From assembly GCF_015223435.1 (NCBI RefSeq), contig NZ_VHKO01000028.1, positions 1 through 34,051 of the forward strand: DNA of 34,051 bases, given 5' to 3'. A program made the translations under genes and the position numbers. The notes under the pieces were generated by a model. It was not told where the DNA came from, made no database searches, and worked only from the letters and a program-made list of their open reading frames with translations. Position 1 is the stretch's first letter; each line of letters starts with the position of its first letter. Of this stretch, positions 22,138 through 30,147 are shown one piece after another. The DNA is from Vibrio hibernica. GTDB taxonomy: Bacteria > Pseudomonadota > Gammaproteobacteria > Enterobacterales > Vibrionaceae.

Positions 22138-23985
22138 CTAACAGCCGTAAGTCTGCATAATGTAATCTTCAAACTGCTGGCACATCTGCTCATCAGACAC
22201 CGCATTAGACGCAATCACTTGCTCCCCATCGACGATGGTGATTTTCGCATTCAGTGGCGCAGGGCTGCTCGGTTGACGGCTCTGCATCGCCGCGATTTTT
22301 TGCAGCTCTTGTTGCCAAGCTTGCTCGGCAGAAAGGTTACAGACATCGGCCAGATATTTAGCATTAAAGCCTTCACCAGTGAGGCTTTGGATCGATTCAG
22401 AATGTGAGACTTGATTCCCCTTATGCCAATAATGCTTGGCGAGCAGTGGGCCAATCTGTGAGTTATCTGTTAGGTAGCCAAACTTTTCCATAAAGTAAGC
22501 CCGCGTTTGGTACACCGCCATATGAGCCAATAAGTAACCTTGGTAAGCGCAGGCTGATTCATCGGATAATAGGTGCGGAATCGCCAACAGTGGGCGAGGG
22601 CTCGACTCAAGGCCAAGAATACGCTGCTCGGTTTCACGGGCTAAAGCCGTCACCTGTTCAGCGGTTAACTGCTCATCGCTCAATTGATACAGGGCGCGTT
22701 CAAAATAAGGCACCAGCAGAATGCTTCGTTCTTGATACGCTTTGAATGGCTGACGGTTATTCACCATCGCTTGAATGACACTATCAGGAACCGGGTTGCC
22801 CTTGTTATCCAAGGCATAGCGTTTTAGCCAATCGGCGTCGTTGAGTAGGCTATCACAAAACATCGATTGAGTTTCAGCGTAGGCCATAGAGGTCGGCGCA
22901 AACTCTTGTGAGAAGCAAGGGGCATTGAGTTTCACATTGGCGAAATGCGCCGCATGGCCACCTTCATGAAACAGGGTATTGATACCATCATAGCCACTGC
23001 CGATTTGGTCAGGTTTGGCATTGGAGGTAAAGTTGACTTTAGCCGCAACCCATTGTCCTTGATGGTAAAAAGATGGGATCGGGCCGTGACAAAAACCATT
23101 GGGGTATTTTCCTTTGCGATCCAGCAAATCTAAAGTCAGCTCAGCCTCTGAATAGTTGATATGTAAGCGGCCAAACGATTCTACCCAACGGCGTAAGGAT
23201 TGCGAAAACGGCACATAAGGGTCGAGATCACGCATCACATCGCCAGCAAACGAGAAAACAAAATTATGCCCTTTGAGGCATTCTTCCCCTTGCTCGGCAA
23301 CGAGTGTGCTTAAGCTCTCTTGATGGCGTTTACGGGTACGCTGCTCGAAATCATCCAAAATGGTAAACAGGGCTTCGCTGCTCATTTTTTCGGTCTTTTG
23401 CACCGAATAGTCAAAGTAATTGGCATAACCCATGGCGCGCGCAAAGGCGTTACGTTTTTGTACTAATGACAAAAAGCCTTGTTCAAGCAACCATTGCTCG
23501 AGTGCTAGCAGCGATTGATGAGCTGATTGACGCACTGACTCAAGGTTATTGGCACGAATGGTTGAGCTAAGCACCGGTAAACTGGCTTCAATCGCCTCAC
23601 CGTGTTCGTTTGTGTAAGTCAGCACATGTTGCTGCTTTTTGGTGAATAGCTCAGCTTCGAACTCGATCAGCTCGTTTTTCAGTTGCTGAGCTTGGCGAGA
23701 TTCTATCGCATGGGCTTGGAACATGGCTAACCAGCCATTCAGCCCTTGCAGGGTTTGCTCTCGTTGCTCGCTATCGCTGATATTTTCTGCCGCGGCGATC
23801 TGTTGGCGGATTTCTTCTATTCTTGACCCTTGTGAGAGAAAGTGAGTCCACTCGGTTTGGGCTTTGGTTGCCCCCGCTTGGTCATCGCTAATGCCCATGT
23901 AGGTTTGCCAAAAGTAATCTTCTTTGCGGCGGTGAATGGCCAAGTAGTCTTGGTTGAGTTGGTTAAGGTAAGCACTGGCAGTCAT
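22138..23985 (-). CDS. M3-like metallopeptidase (thimet oligopeptidase superfamily)
   Basis: A 615-residue cytosolic zinc peptidase, probably cutting short peptides. The zinc site HEGGHAAHF begins at His340, with the third ligand in MAYAETQSMFCD some 25 residues later. The N-terminal two thirds (residues 1-330) are helical and rich in Gln and Glu (QQIAAAENISDSEQREQ, RQAQQLKNELIEFEAELF). The next helix continues with FAPTSMAYAETQS, typical of the M3/M2 clan MA. The start at 23985 has AAGGA upstream. The 3' end is precisely where an integron cassette sits, yet the final residues (MQTYGC) and the TAG are unchanged by it. The gene is monocistronic as far as seen. Role in peptide turnover is inferred from family. 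Confidence 0.88.
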   Translation of the reverse strand: MTASAYLNQLNQDYLAIHRRKEDYFWQTYMGISDDQAGATKAQTEWTHFLSQGSRIEEIRQQIAAAENISDSEQREQTLQGLNGWLAMFQAHAIESRQAQQLKNELIEFEAELFTKKQQHVLTYTNEHGEAIEASLPVLSSTIRANNLESVRQSAHQSLLALEQWLLEQGFLSLVQKRNAFARAMGYANYFDYSVQKTEKMSSEALFTILDDFEQRTRKRHQESLSTLVAEQGEECLKGHNFVFSFAGDVMRDLDPYVPFSQSLRRWVESFGRLHINYSEAELTLDLLDRKGKYPNGFCHGPIPSFYHQGQWVAAKVNFTSNAKPDQIGSGYDGINTLFHEGGHAAHFANVKLNAPCFSQEFAPTSMAYAETQSMFCDSLLNDADWLKRYALDNKGNPVPDSVIQAMVNNRQPFKAYQERSILLVPYFERALYQLSDEQLTAEQVTALARETEQRILGLESSPRPLLAIPHLLSDESACAYQGYLLAHMAVYQTRAYFMEKFGYLTDNSQIGPLLAKHYWHKGNQVSHSESIQSLTGEGFNAKYLADVCNLSAEQAWQQELQKIAAMQSRQPSSPAPLNAKITIVDGEQVIASNAVSDEQMCQQFEDYIMQTYGC

Positions 23986-24370
23986 TTTTATCCTTAAAAA
24001 TGGTTGAGTTAATCGAAGATTATCTCACGCCCAGCACAAACGAGCGATGCAAAACCAGCTATGGTTTTATGGCCACCGCGTAAAGGTAAATGTACTGGGT
24101 ATTTACAGGGGGATGGGGGAGCAAACACGTTTTTGCCCCATTCCTACTTAGAGCTGATGCTCTTCATTAGACATTTAATCTCATATCGACCAATGTTTTT
24201 CTAATCTAATTCGCTCCAGTAATTAAAGTATTGGCAGTACAACTGGGTTAACTAGGTGTTCAAAACTTCTGGTGCGGATAAATGTACGTTGTTTAGATAT
24301 GTGACACTACAACTATTGTATAATAAAGGAAACCAATTAGCCTCCTTTATTGAAAAATTACCGAGTATAT
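23986..24370. other. 385-base intergenic region at the left edge of the defence region
   Basis: No gene I can support. It contains the hairpin AAAACCA-gcta-TGGTTTT (24051-24068) and a longer one at 24110-24144, where GGATGGGG..GCAAA pairs with TTTGCCCCATTCC. The latter is a terminator-like structure but without a T-run in a useful place. The composition turns more A+T-rich to the right of about 24180, so the boundary of the accessory region may lie here. No tRNA gene or att repeat is recognised. Confidence 0.55.
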
Positions 24371-25216
24371 TTAAGAGTAATAATGGTTACAAAACCAATC
24401 TGACTCTGATAAACCAAGATACAAGGCATACTCTATATTGATGGGCCAATATTTTTTTAATCTTGATGGGGATATATACTCTTCGTTCATCAAAACTTTA
24501 ATGTAATCTTTTAAATTGTCGGCACCACTATCCGTGAATATTTCTTGAAAATCATCATCATGTTCATCGAATGCAGTAGAAATATGGCTTTCGAAAACGT
24601 CCTCTAGATCATATGCCTTCAAGTGATTATAAACCATGTTTTTTTCAATAGAGGCTAATGAGTTGTCGAAGTCGAGACTGAATTTCAGTGGCTTCTCTTC
24701 ATGGATAACAACTTTTAACCAGTTTTTCTTAAAAGTAATAGGATTAAAGTATGGGTGTGGTAGGTTTTCTATCTTTTTTTTAGGCTCTACATCATTTTTC
24801 TTTCTATTACAGTCTCCGCAAGTTGGAACCAAATTCCAAGGTAAGACATAAAAGTTAGGAAAAATTGATGATGGTAGGAAATGATCTAATGTAGAACGGT
24901 TGGTAGCATAGTTTTTTTGACACCCGACACAAACCAAACTTTGATTAAATATAAAAGCTCGTACACCACTTCCTTTTAAGTGAGATTCATATAATAAACT
25001 TAGTACTTTTTCTTCATTTCCATTTAACGTTGACATCTGACTCTTAATAAGATGTAAGTTTTTGGTCGTAGCTAATTTTTGATATAGGATAGCATCGTTC
25101 AATAAGTTTCCATTAATTCGACTTATAGTTGCTTTTTTCTTACGTGAAACACCACTTTTATTAGCATAATATTGGGTGATTTTATCTGGTTCTAGTGAGT
25201 GGATTTTTTTAAACAT
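24371..25216 (-). CDS. HNH endonuclease partner of the ATPase (PtuB-like)
   Basis: A 281-residue protein with a zinc-binding HNH nuclease domain in the middle. Cys96 and Cys99 (CVGC) and Cys133 and Cys136 (CGDC) frame the motif LDHFLPSSIFPNFYVLPWN, with Asp111-His112 and Asn137. This is the DHFLPKS...NLVP.C..CN pattern of PtuB in Septu defence systems. I chose the ATG at 25216, which overlaps the end of the ATPase by eight bases (GATGTTTAA) and follows GGAG; the earlier in-frame start at 25276 has none. The C-terminal 140 residues are acidic and probably bind the ATPase. Expected role: cutting DNA or RNA after phage sensing by the ATPase. Function inferred from family and pairing. Confidence 0.78.
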   Translation of the reverse strand: MFKKIHSLEPDKITQYYANKSGVSRKKKATISRINGNLLNDAILYQKLATTKNLHLIKSQMSTLNGNEEKVLSLLYESHLKGSGVRAFIFNQSLVCVGCQKNYATNRSTLDHFLPSSIFPNFYVLPWNLVPTCGDCNRKKNDVEPKKKIENLPHPYFNPITFKKNWLKVVIHEEKPLKFSLDFDNSLASIEKNMVYNHLKAYDLEDVFESHISTAFDEHDDDFQEIFTDSGADNLKDYIKVLMNEEYISPSRLKKYWPINIEYALYLGLSESDWFCNHYYS

Positions 25217-26669
25217 CTTCACTCCCGTAAATAGCGTTCCATGCAACTTTTTTTGCTTCAGAGCCAAGTTGGTCATTCAATGATATGTTTTCTTTAGTAA
25301 TACTACTGTTATCAACTAATTCACGAACGGTTTTGTGAAACCCCACATTCTGATAACCAAAGGCTGTTCTGGTTAGTTTTGACACATTCTGACCATATGT
25401 AACAACATCAGGTTTATCTAATGCAAGCTCATTATCAAACCGTCTTAATACGAAAACATTCTCAGAAAGTGTTTCTTGTAAAATAATTGGGGAATGAGTT
25501 GCAAATATAAGTAGCCCGTTATATTCATCGCATACTTCTTGTATTGACTGTAAAAATGCACCTAATAATGGAGGGTGTAGATGTGTTTCAGGCTCGTCAA
25601 ATAAAGTTACAACGCCTTGATGAAGCATGTCCATTAATAGCACTAGTGTATGAAGAACAATACGATGCCCTGAACTTAACTTTTTATACATCGAAACAAT
25701 TTTAGGTATTTCTCCAATATTTTCGAAAAAGAACTCAATATGCTCACCCAAATAGCCAACATTTTTCAGTGGCTCTAGTACCTTTTTAATGTATTCAATC
25801 TTCTTGCTATTAATGAGGCTTTCCAATGAACATTCAAACTCTTTACTTAATACTTCAGGTCCCTTAAAACCTCCATTTCCATCATGTAAGCCAAGGTAGT
25901 CAAACCTTGATCTAGTCTTAAAATCCAAGTTGCTGTTATCAAAAGCAGAAAAACTAACGAATAAAACTCTTTCAATATAATCTATATCAATTCCTTTATT
26001 AGTACCTTTTAATTCATTTTCGCTAATTATTTTACATTCAAAATCTTTTTCAATGATACACTTCGCAAGACTTTTAAGAAATGTGGTCTTTCCTACACCA
26101 TTGTTTCCTATTAATGCATGGATGTTTGAGTTTTTGTAAGGAAGCTTGTGATCAACAATAAATTTAGTAGTGGATTCCTTTGGGATTATTAATTGATAGT
26201 CAAGCTTTCTATCATCTCCTTTAAAAATACCTTTGAAACTAATTGCATCCATTTTTGTAACATCTCTAAAAAGAGAGTATCTAAGAACTTCTAGAGACTG
26301 GTTCTCAGTCCAAATGTCTCTATCAAAAGAAATATCACGTAGAAATAATAAAAATTTAGTGCCTATATCATTAGGGATATCCCTCAATGATTGGTAAAAA
26401 GACTGGTCCTGGCCTAGTGAGAAATAGTCTTCTGTTATTTCATTAATTAATCCACAGCCTAAAGGTCTCTCTTGAGCTTTTAAGTTTTTCCTTGCTATTT
26501 TTGTTCTGCCAATGTCGTGAAATTCTTTTTTATTATCAATATAATAAGCTTGGTAGGTTGTCGTGTATGAGTAATCATCCCATAGGTTGTTTTTTAGAAA
26601 AAATGATTCTGGGTATATTGATGACTTTGATGGGAATTGATCCCCAACGATTATTTTTACTTCGTCCAT
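25209..26669 (-). CDS. AAA/ABC-type ATPase of a Septu-like defence pair (PtuA-like)
   Basis: A 486-residue cytosolic ATPase of the ABC/SMC-related (AAA_21) class. Walker A is GNNGVGKTT at 188-196, the signature LSSGH at 331-335, Walker B VVTLFDEPETHLHP with Asp358-Glu359, and the His switch in FATHSP at 391-394. All catalytic residues are intact. Unlike canonical PtuA, where the Walker A is near the N-terminus, some 180 residues precede it; these look beta-rich (WDDYSYTTTYQAYYIDNKKEF) and I do not recognise the domain. The HNH gene overlaps its 3' end by eight bases, so the two are translationally coupled. Predicted to sense invading DNA and license the nuclease. An OLD-like or RloC-like ATPase of another system is the alternative. 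Confidence 0.72.
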   Translation of the reverse strand: MDEVKIIVGDQFPSKSSIYPESFFLKNNLWDDYSYTTTYQAYYIDNKKEFHDIGRTKIARKNLKAQERPLGCGLINEITEDYFSLGQDQSFYQSLRDIPNDIGTKFLLFLRDISFDRDIWTENQSLEVLRYSLFRDVTKMDAISFKGIFKGDDRKLDYQLIIPKESTTKFIVDHKLPYKNSNIHALIGNNGVGKTTFLKSLAKCIIEKDFECKIISENELKGTNKGIDIDYIERVLFVSFSAFDNSNLDFKTRSRFDYLGLHDGNGGFKGPEVLSKEFECSLESLINSKKIEYIKKVLEPLKNVGYLGEHIEFFFENIGEIPKIVSMYKKLSSGHRIVLHTLVLLMDMLHQGVVTLFDEPETHLHPPLLGAFLQSIQEVCDEYNGLLIFATHSPIILQETLSENVFVLRRFDNELALDKPDVVTYGQNVSKLTRTAFGYQNVGFHKTVRELVDNSSITKENISLNDQLGSEAKKVAWNAIYGSEDV

Positions 26670-27274
26670 TTTTATTTTCCAGTAACTATGTTATTTATTC
26701 CAATGACGCTTGACTGTTGCAATTCCCAACCCTAAAGATTCAGCAGTTTTCGGTTGAGATAGGCTCTCTGACTTTTTATCTTGAACAGATTTCGTTGTTT
26801 TGTACGCTTGATCTGAACCATTAAACTGGACATTCAATTAAGAGAAAAATCTACAAATCTAGGAGTTAAATACCTAATTTTTAACAATAAAGCAATACCT
26901 TCAATCACAAAACGTACTAAAGCAACGAACTGAAAACATGTTGTAGGTGAAACCAACCCTTGAGGGCATGAAAGTGTAGTGGATTAATGAATTTGATCTG
27001 CTGTTTGTAGGCGAATCGCGTGTTTTGAGATAGAAAAAGCTATCTTAATGAAAAGGCTCTCTATCTCGTCGTAACTCAGAAATGTCCAGAGGTGTGCCAG
27101 CGCCGATCACGGCAAACACACCTTTGCCCCTTTATTGGTTAGATCAAATACTCCAACTAATAAATCAACACCCATCGTTGATAAATACACAACTGCATAC
27201 CCATGCAATCTCACACTTCCACTCTCCAACTAAAATTAATAAGGCCACTTCTAAAGTTAGATTGGAGGTCAATT
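26670..27274. other. 605-base intergenic region between the defence ATPase and the recombinase
   Basis: No gene I can support. An open frame of 79 codons at 27082-27321 overlaps the recombinase start and has no ribosome site or recognisable sequence. It should hold the ATPase promoter (left) and the recombinase promoter (right). A small inverted repeat, AGATAG-aaaaag-CTATCT, lies at 27028-27045, with another GCTCTCTATCTC just after it. These could be recombination-related but there is no firm evidence. Confidence 0.55.
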
Positions 27275-27868
27275 ATGTGGACAAAGAAAAGTCATTTAAC
27301 AGGGCAGAAAAAGCCATTTAAGCTAGAAGATATCTGGCGTATTCGAACTCGACTAGAAATTGAGGGCAACATCAAAGAGCTGGCGTTACTGAATATCGCC
27401 ATCGATTGTAAATTACGGTCATGTGATCTGTTGAGAATGAAAGTTCGAGATATTTCTTCAGGTGGTGTCATTCAGAACAGAGTTCTTTACCAACAAAGTA
27501 AAACGGAACGTGAGGTTCAATTCGAAATAACTTCGCGTACTGCGCAATCATTAACACAATGGTTGATGCAAAGTGGTTTATCTGCGTCTGATTATATCTT
27601 CCCTAGCCCTCGTAAGGAGGGTAAGCCTATGAGCTATAGCTGCTATTCAACCATCATTCACCGCTGGGCGTCTCAACTCGGTTATGATCCTTATCTATAT
27701 GGAACTCATTCAATGCGAAGAACTAAGGCGACTTTAATCTATGCTCGAACAAAAAACATTCGTGCCGTTCAGTTACTGCTTGGACACGCTAAGTTAGACA
27801 ATACAATTCGTTATCTGGGCGTCGAAATGGAAGATGCGCTTAATATATCTGAGGATATCGAAATTTAA
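27275..27868 (+). CDS. Short tyrosine recombinase (catalytic domain only)
   Basis: A 197-residue DNA recombinase. All active-site positions are visible: Arg in CKLRSCDLL, His-x-x-Arg in HSMRRTKATLIYAR, His in LLLGHAKLDNTIRYLG and the nucleophilic Tyr in that same stretch (IRYLGV). The usual N-terminal core-binding domain of about 100 residues is lacking, as in FimB/FimE-sized proteins. ATG 27275 is chosen because GGAGG stands seven bases upstream; the open frame extends to 27203 without a ribosome site. It may move the defence cassette, invert a nearby segment, or be a partial remnant. It lies between the defence pair and the AbiEi remnant. Confidence 0.82.
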   Translation: MWTKKSHLTGQKKPFKLEDIWRIRTRLEIEGNIKELALLNIAIDCKLRSCDLLRMKVRDISSGGVIQNRVLYQQSKTEREVQFEITSRTAQSLTQWLMQSGLSASDYIFPSPRKEGKPMSYSCYSTIIHRWASQLGYDPYLYGTHSMRRTKATLIYARTKNIRAVQLLLGHAKLDNTIRYLGVEMEDALNISEDIEI

Positions 27869-27880
27869 CATAGGTGACTA

Positions 27881-28285
27881 GTTCAAAAGATAAAGCGTTC
27901 CAGACGCTATGTTTTTGAGCGGAAAGACTTTGATGGTTTTGCTAGCTACGATCAAATTGGTCGAGCGCTTAGGTATTTGGTCAAACAAGGTGAGCTAATA
28001 AAGCTTGGCTATGGCTTGTATACCAAGGCAAGGATTAACAGCTTAACAGGCAGACCCATGCCTACTAACCCAGGGGGAAGCGATGCCCTGATGCGTGAGA
28101 TATTAAAGATGAAAGGGGTCGATTTTGAGATGGACAACCTATCTCTGCAAAGCCTCTCAGGTGAAAGCACTCAAATACCATCATCCGTTCATTATTCATG
28201 GAATCCTAAGCAGTTTAATCGCAAGCTGGTAGTCGGCAATCGAGTACTGGGGACGTCTCAGAAAACGGAAAATAAAGCACGTTAA
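27881..28285 (+). pseudogene. Remnant of an AbiEi/DUF6088-type antitoxin gene
   Basis: The frame from 27881 reads KRSRRYVFERKDF, then YDQIGRALRYLVKQGELIKL, then GYGLYTKARINSLTGRPM. That is the conserved N-terminal winged-helix of DUF6088 proteins, antitoxin-like partners of AbiEii nucleotidyltransferase toxins. A stop (TGA at 27875-27877) precedes it and no usable start codon lies in frame before the ATG at 27977, which would cut the conserved helix. The 5' end is therefore missing. The 3' end after NRKLVVGNRVLGT is short and ends at 28285, and no AbiEii gene follows. Most likely a decayed type IV toxin-antitoxin locus. It lies directly downstream of the recombinase. Confidence 0.55.
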
Positions 28286-28330
28286 GCCCATTGCAGACTC
28301 TAGATATTGACGAGTACGTCGGGTTTTCTC

Positions 28331-28390
28331 TTGTTTGAGTTGCCTCTTGTGGTAAGATAGTAATCAATTACTATCTTACAAGGAGTGCTC
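28331..28390 (+). promoter_or_regulatory. Promoter and perfect palindromic TetR operator of the efflux module
   Basis: GTAAGATAGTAAT (28352-28364), two bases (CA), then ATTACTATCTTAC (28367-28379): a perfect 13+13 inverted repeat. A -35 TTGTTT at 28331-28336 is followed 16 bases later by a -10 TAAGAT at 28353-28358, which lies inside the palindrome. AAGGAG at 28380-28385 leads to the GTG start of the tetR gene at 28391. A repressor bound here would cover the -10 box and most of the promoter. One operator thus controls the whole tetR-hlyD-ftsX-ATPase operon. Confidence 0.75.
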
Positions 28391-28999
28391 GTGGACACCA
28401 ATCCAAAGCATCTGCCGGCCGATGAACGTCGTGCCGTAACTGTCGAGTCCGTCGTGGCGCTTGCCGGTTCACAAAACCCAAGCGAGATAACCACTGCGGC
28501 TATCGCTAAACACATGAACTTGACCCAGGGTGCGCTGTTTCGGCACTTCTCGAACAAGGAAGCCATTTGGCAGGCGGTCATGGAGTGGGTAGCAGAGCGC
28601 CTATTAGCCAGAATCGATCGATCCGCACAAGGAATCGAGTCGCCCTTGGCAGCCATGGAGGCGATGTTCATGAGTCACATCGAATTCGTAGCTGAGCACC
28701 CAGGCGTGCCAAGAATGATGTTTGGTGAGCTTCAGCGTGCCGAATCGACACCGGCCAAGCGCATGGTGCAAACCTTGATTCAGCGCTACGGCGAACGTTT
28801 GCATCGTCTCATCGAGAAAGGCAAGGCCAGCGGCGAGTTGTCTCCCTCGCTTGACAACGAGGCGGCGGCAACGCTGTTCATTGGCACGATCCAGGGCTTG
28901 GTCATGCAATCGCTGTTGGCGGGTGATGTGGGACGTATGCACCGCGATGCGCCGCGCGTCTTTGCAATTTATCGGCGTGGCATAAGGAGTGCGCAATGA
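28391..28999 (+). CDS. TetR/AcrR family transcriptional repressor
   Basis: A 202-residue regulator starting at a GTG five bases after AAGGAG; an earlier in-frame GTG at 28385 is inside that site. The N-terminal helix-turn-helix spans VVALAGSQNPSEITTAAIAK, then HMNLTQGALFRHFSNKEAIW, the classic TetR recognition helix followed by YxHFxxKE-type residues (here FRHFSNKE). The remaining helices form the ligand and dimer domain, with no recognised ligand signature. Its stop overlaps the start of the adaptor gene (ATGA), so it leads the operon and probably represses itself at the palindrome. Base composition is G+C-rich, unlike the neighbours to the left. Confidence 0.88.
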   Translation: MDTNPKHLPADERRAVTVESVVALAGSQNPSEITTAAIAKHMNLTQGALFRHFSNKEAIWQAVMEWVAERLLARIDRSAQGIESPLAAMEAMFMSHIEFVAEHPGVPRMMFGELQRAESTPAKRMVQTLIQRYGERLHRLIEKGKASGELSPSLDNEAAATLFIGTIQGLVMQSLLAGDVGRMHRDAPRVFAIYRRGIRSAQ

Positions 29000-30147
29000 A
29001 AAAGTTACCCTTGCAAGGCCGCACCCTGGCACTGCTTGCCGTCATCATTCCTTTGCTGGTGCTTTTTATTTATGTCGGTCTGCGATCAGGGCCGCTCGCC
29101 CCGGTCGCTGTGACGGTGGCAAGCGTGGAATCACGGGCTATCACACCGGCGCTGTTCGGCATCGGCACGGTGGAGGCGCGCTACACCTACAAGATCGGGC
29201 CGACGTTTGCCGGGCGCGTCAAACGCCTGGAGGTGCATGTAGGCGACCAGGTCAAGGCCGGACAGGTGCTCGGCGAGATGGAGCCGGTCGACCTTGATGA
29301 TCGGGTGCGCTCACAGGAGTCTGTATTCAAGCGGGCGGAAGCGGCTTTGCGCGAGGCAGAAGCCCGGCAAGCCTACGCGCAAACCCAGGCGCGCCGCTAT
29401 GAGCAATTGTTTGCGGTGCGCTCGACCAGCGAGGAAATCGTCACCACCAAGCGGCAGGAACTGCAGATCGCCGATGCCGCCCTATCCGCCGCTCGGGAAG
29501 ATATTGCCCGGGCACGCTCCGACCACGAAGCACTCGTCGCGCAGCGGAGCAATCTGCGCCTGATCGCACCGGTCGACGGTGTAGTCGCCGTGCGCGATGC
29601 CAATCCCGGCACGACCATCGTCGCGGGCCAGGCCGTGGTGGAAGTGATCGACCCCAAGAGTTTGTGGATCAATGTGCGCTTCGACCAGATCAGCGCATCG
29701 GGGCTGGCTGGGGGGCTGCCGGCTCATATCGTCCTGCGTTCGCGTGGTGGCCAGACCTTGAAAGGTCGCGTGCTGCGGGTGGAACCCAAGGCCGACGCGG
29801 TAACCGAGGAAACGCTTGCCAAGGTGACATTCGATAACAAACCAGAACCTTTGCCACCAGTGGGTGAACTGGCCGAAGTCACGGTTGACTTGCCGGCGCT
29901 CCCGGCCGCTCCACTGATCCCCAACGCTGCCGTCCAGCGTGAAGGCGATAAAGTTGGTGTCTGGCAAATCGTGGATGGTGATCTGCATTTCTCCCCGGTC
30001 AAGCTCGGCACTTCCGACCTCAATGGTTACGTGCAGGTGCGCGAAGGGCTCAAGAATGGGGACCAGGTTGTGACCTATAGCGAAAAGGCACTGACGGCGC
30101 GCAGCCGCATCCATGTGGTCGAGCATATCCCGGGAGTTTCACGATGA
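28996..30147 (+). CDS. HlyD/DevB-type periplasmic adaptor (membrane fusion protein)
   Basis: A 383-residue envelope protein. A single N-terminal membrane anchor (LALLAVIIPLLVLFIYVGL) is followed by the biotinyl-lipoyl half GPTFAGRVKRLEVHVGDQVKAGQVLGEM (residues 68-96), a long helical hairpin with Ala/Arg/Glu repeats (about 100-185) and the second lipoyl half RLIAPVDGVVAVRDANPGTTIVAGQAV. The C-terminal beta-barrel region ends in KLGTSDLNGYVQVREGLKNGDQVV, typical of the RND/ABC adaptors. In the DevBCA family the adaptor links an FtsX-like permease to TolC in the outer membrane. It overlaps the tetR stop by 4 bases and the permease start by 4 bases (ATGA), so the operon is tight. Confidence 0.9.
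   Translation: MKKLPLQGRTLALLAVIIPLLVLFIYVGLRSGPLAPVAVTVASVESRAITPALFGIGTVEARYTYKIGPTFAGRVKRLEVHVGDQVKAGQVLGEMEPVDLDDRVRSQESVFKRAEAALREAEARQAYAQTQARRYEQLFAVRSTSEEIVTTKRQELQIADAALSAAREDIARARSDHEALVAQRSNLRLIAPVDGVVAVRDANPGTTIVAGQAVVEVIDPKSLWINVRFDQISASGLAGGLPAHIVLRSRGGQTLKGRVLRVEPKADAVTEETLAKVTFDNKPEPLPPVGELAEVTVDLPALPAAPLIPNAAVQREGDKVGVWQIVDGDLHFSPVKLGTSDLNGYVQVREGLKNGDQVVTYSEKALTARSRIHVVEHIPGVSR

Larger units (their letters stand above)
21436..22141 (-). mobile_element. Single integron gene cassette carrying a toxin-antitoxin pair
   Basis: About 706 bases, bounded on the minus strand by G^TTAGCC at the left of the antitoxin and by the attC ending in G^TTAGAA. It contains one promoter, one antitoxin, one toxin and an attC, the standard layout of TA cassettes. 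No integrase is in the window, so it is a solitary cassette outside an array. The minus strand reads TACGGCTG-TTAG across the left border, where TAG is the stop of the M3 peptidase. Joining the two outer flanks regenerates TACGGCTGTTAG exactly. Confidence 0.78.

Noticed and set aside
24110..24144. Hairpin GGATGGGG..GCAAA / TTTGCCCCATTCC as an attachment site
   Set aside because: It is a real inverted repeat, but no second copy was found at the other edge of the accessory region.
24256..24441. Open frame of 61 codons on the plus strand overlapping the HNH 3' end
   Set aside because: No ribosome site, no recognisable sequence, and antisense to the well-supported HNH gene.
27082..27321. Open frame of 79 codons before the recombinase
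   Set aside because: Overlaps the recombinase start, lacks a ribosome site and has no family resemblance.
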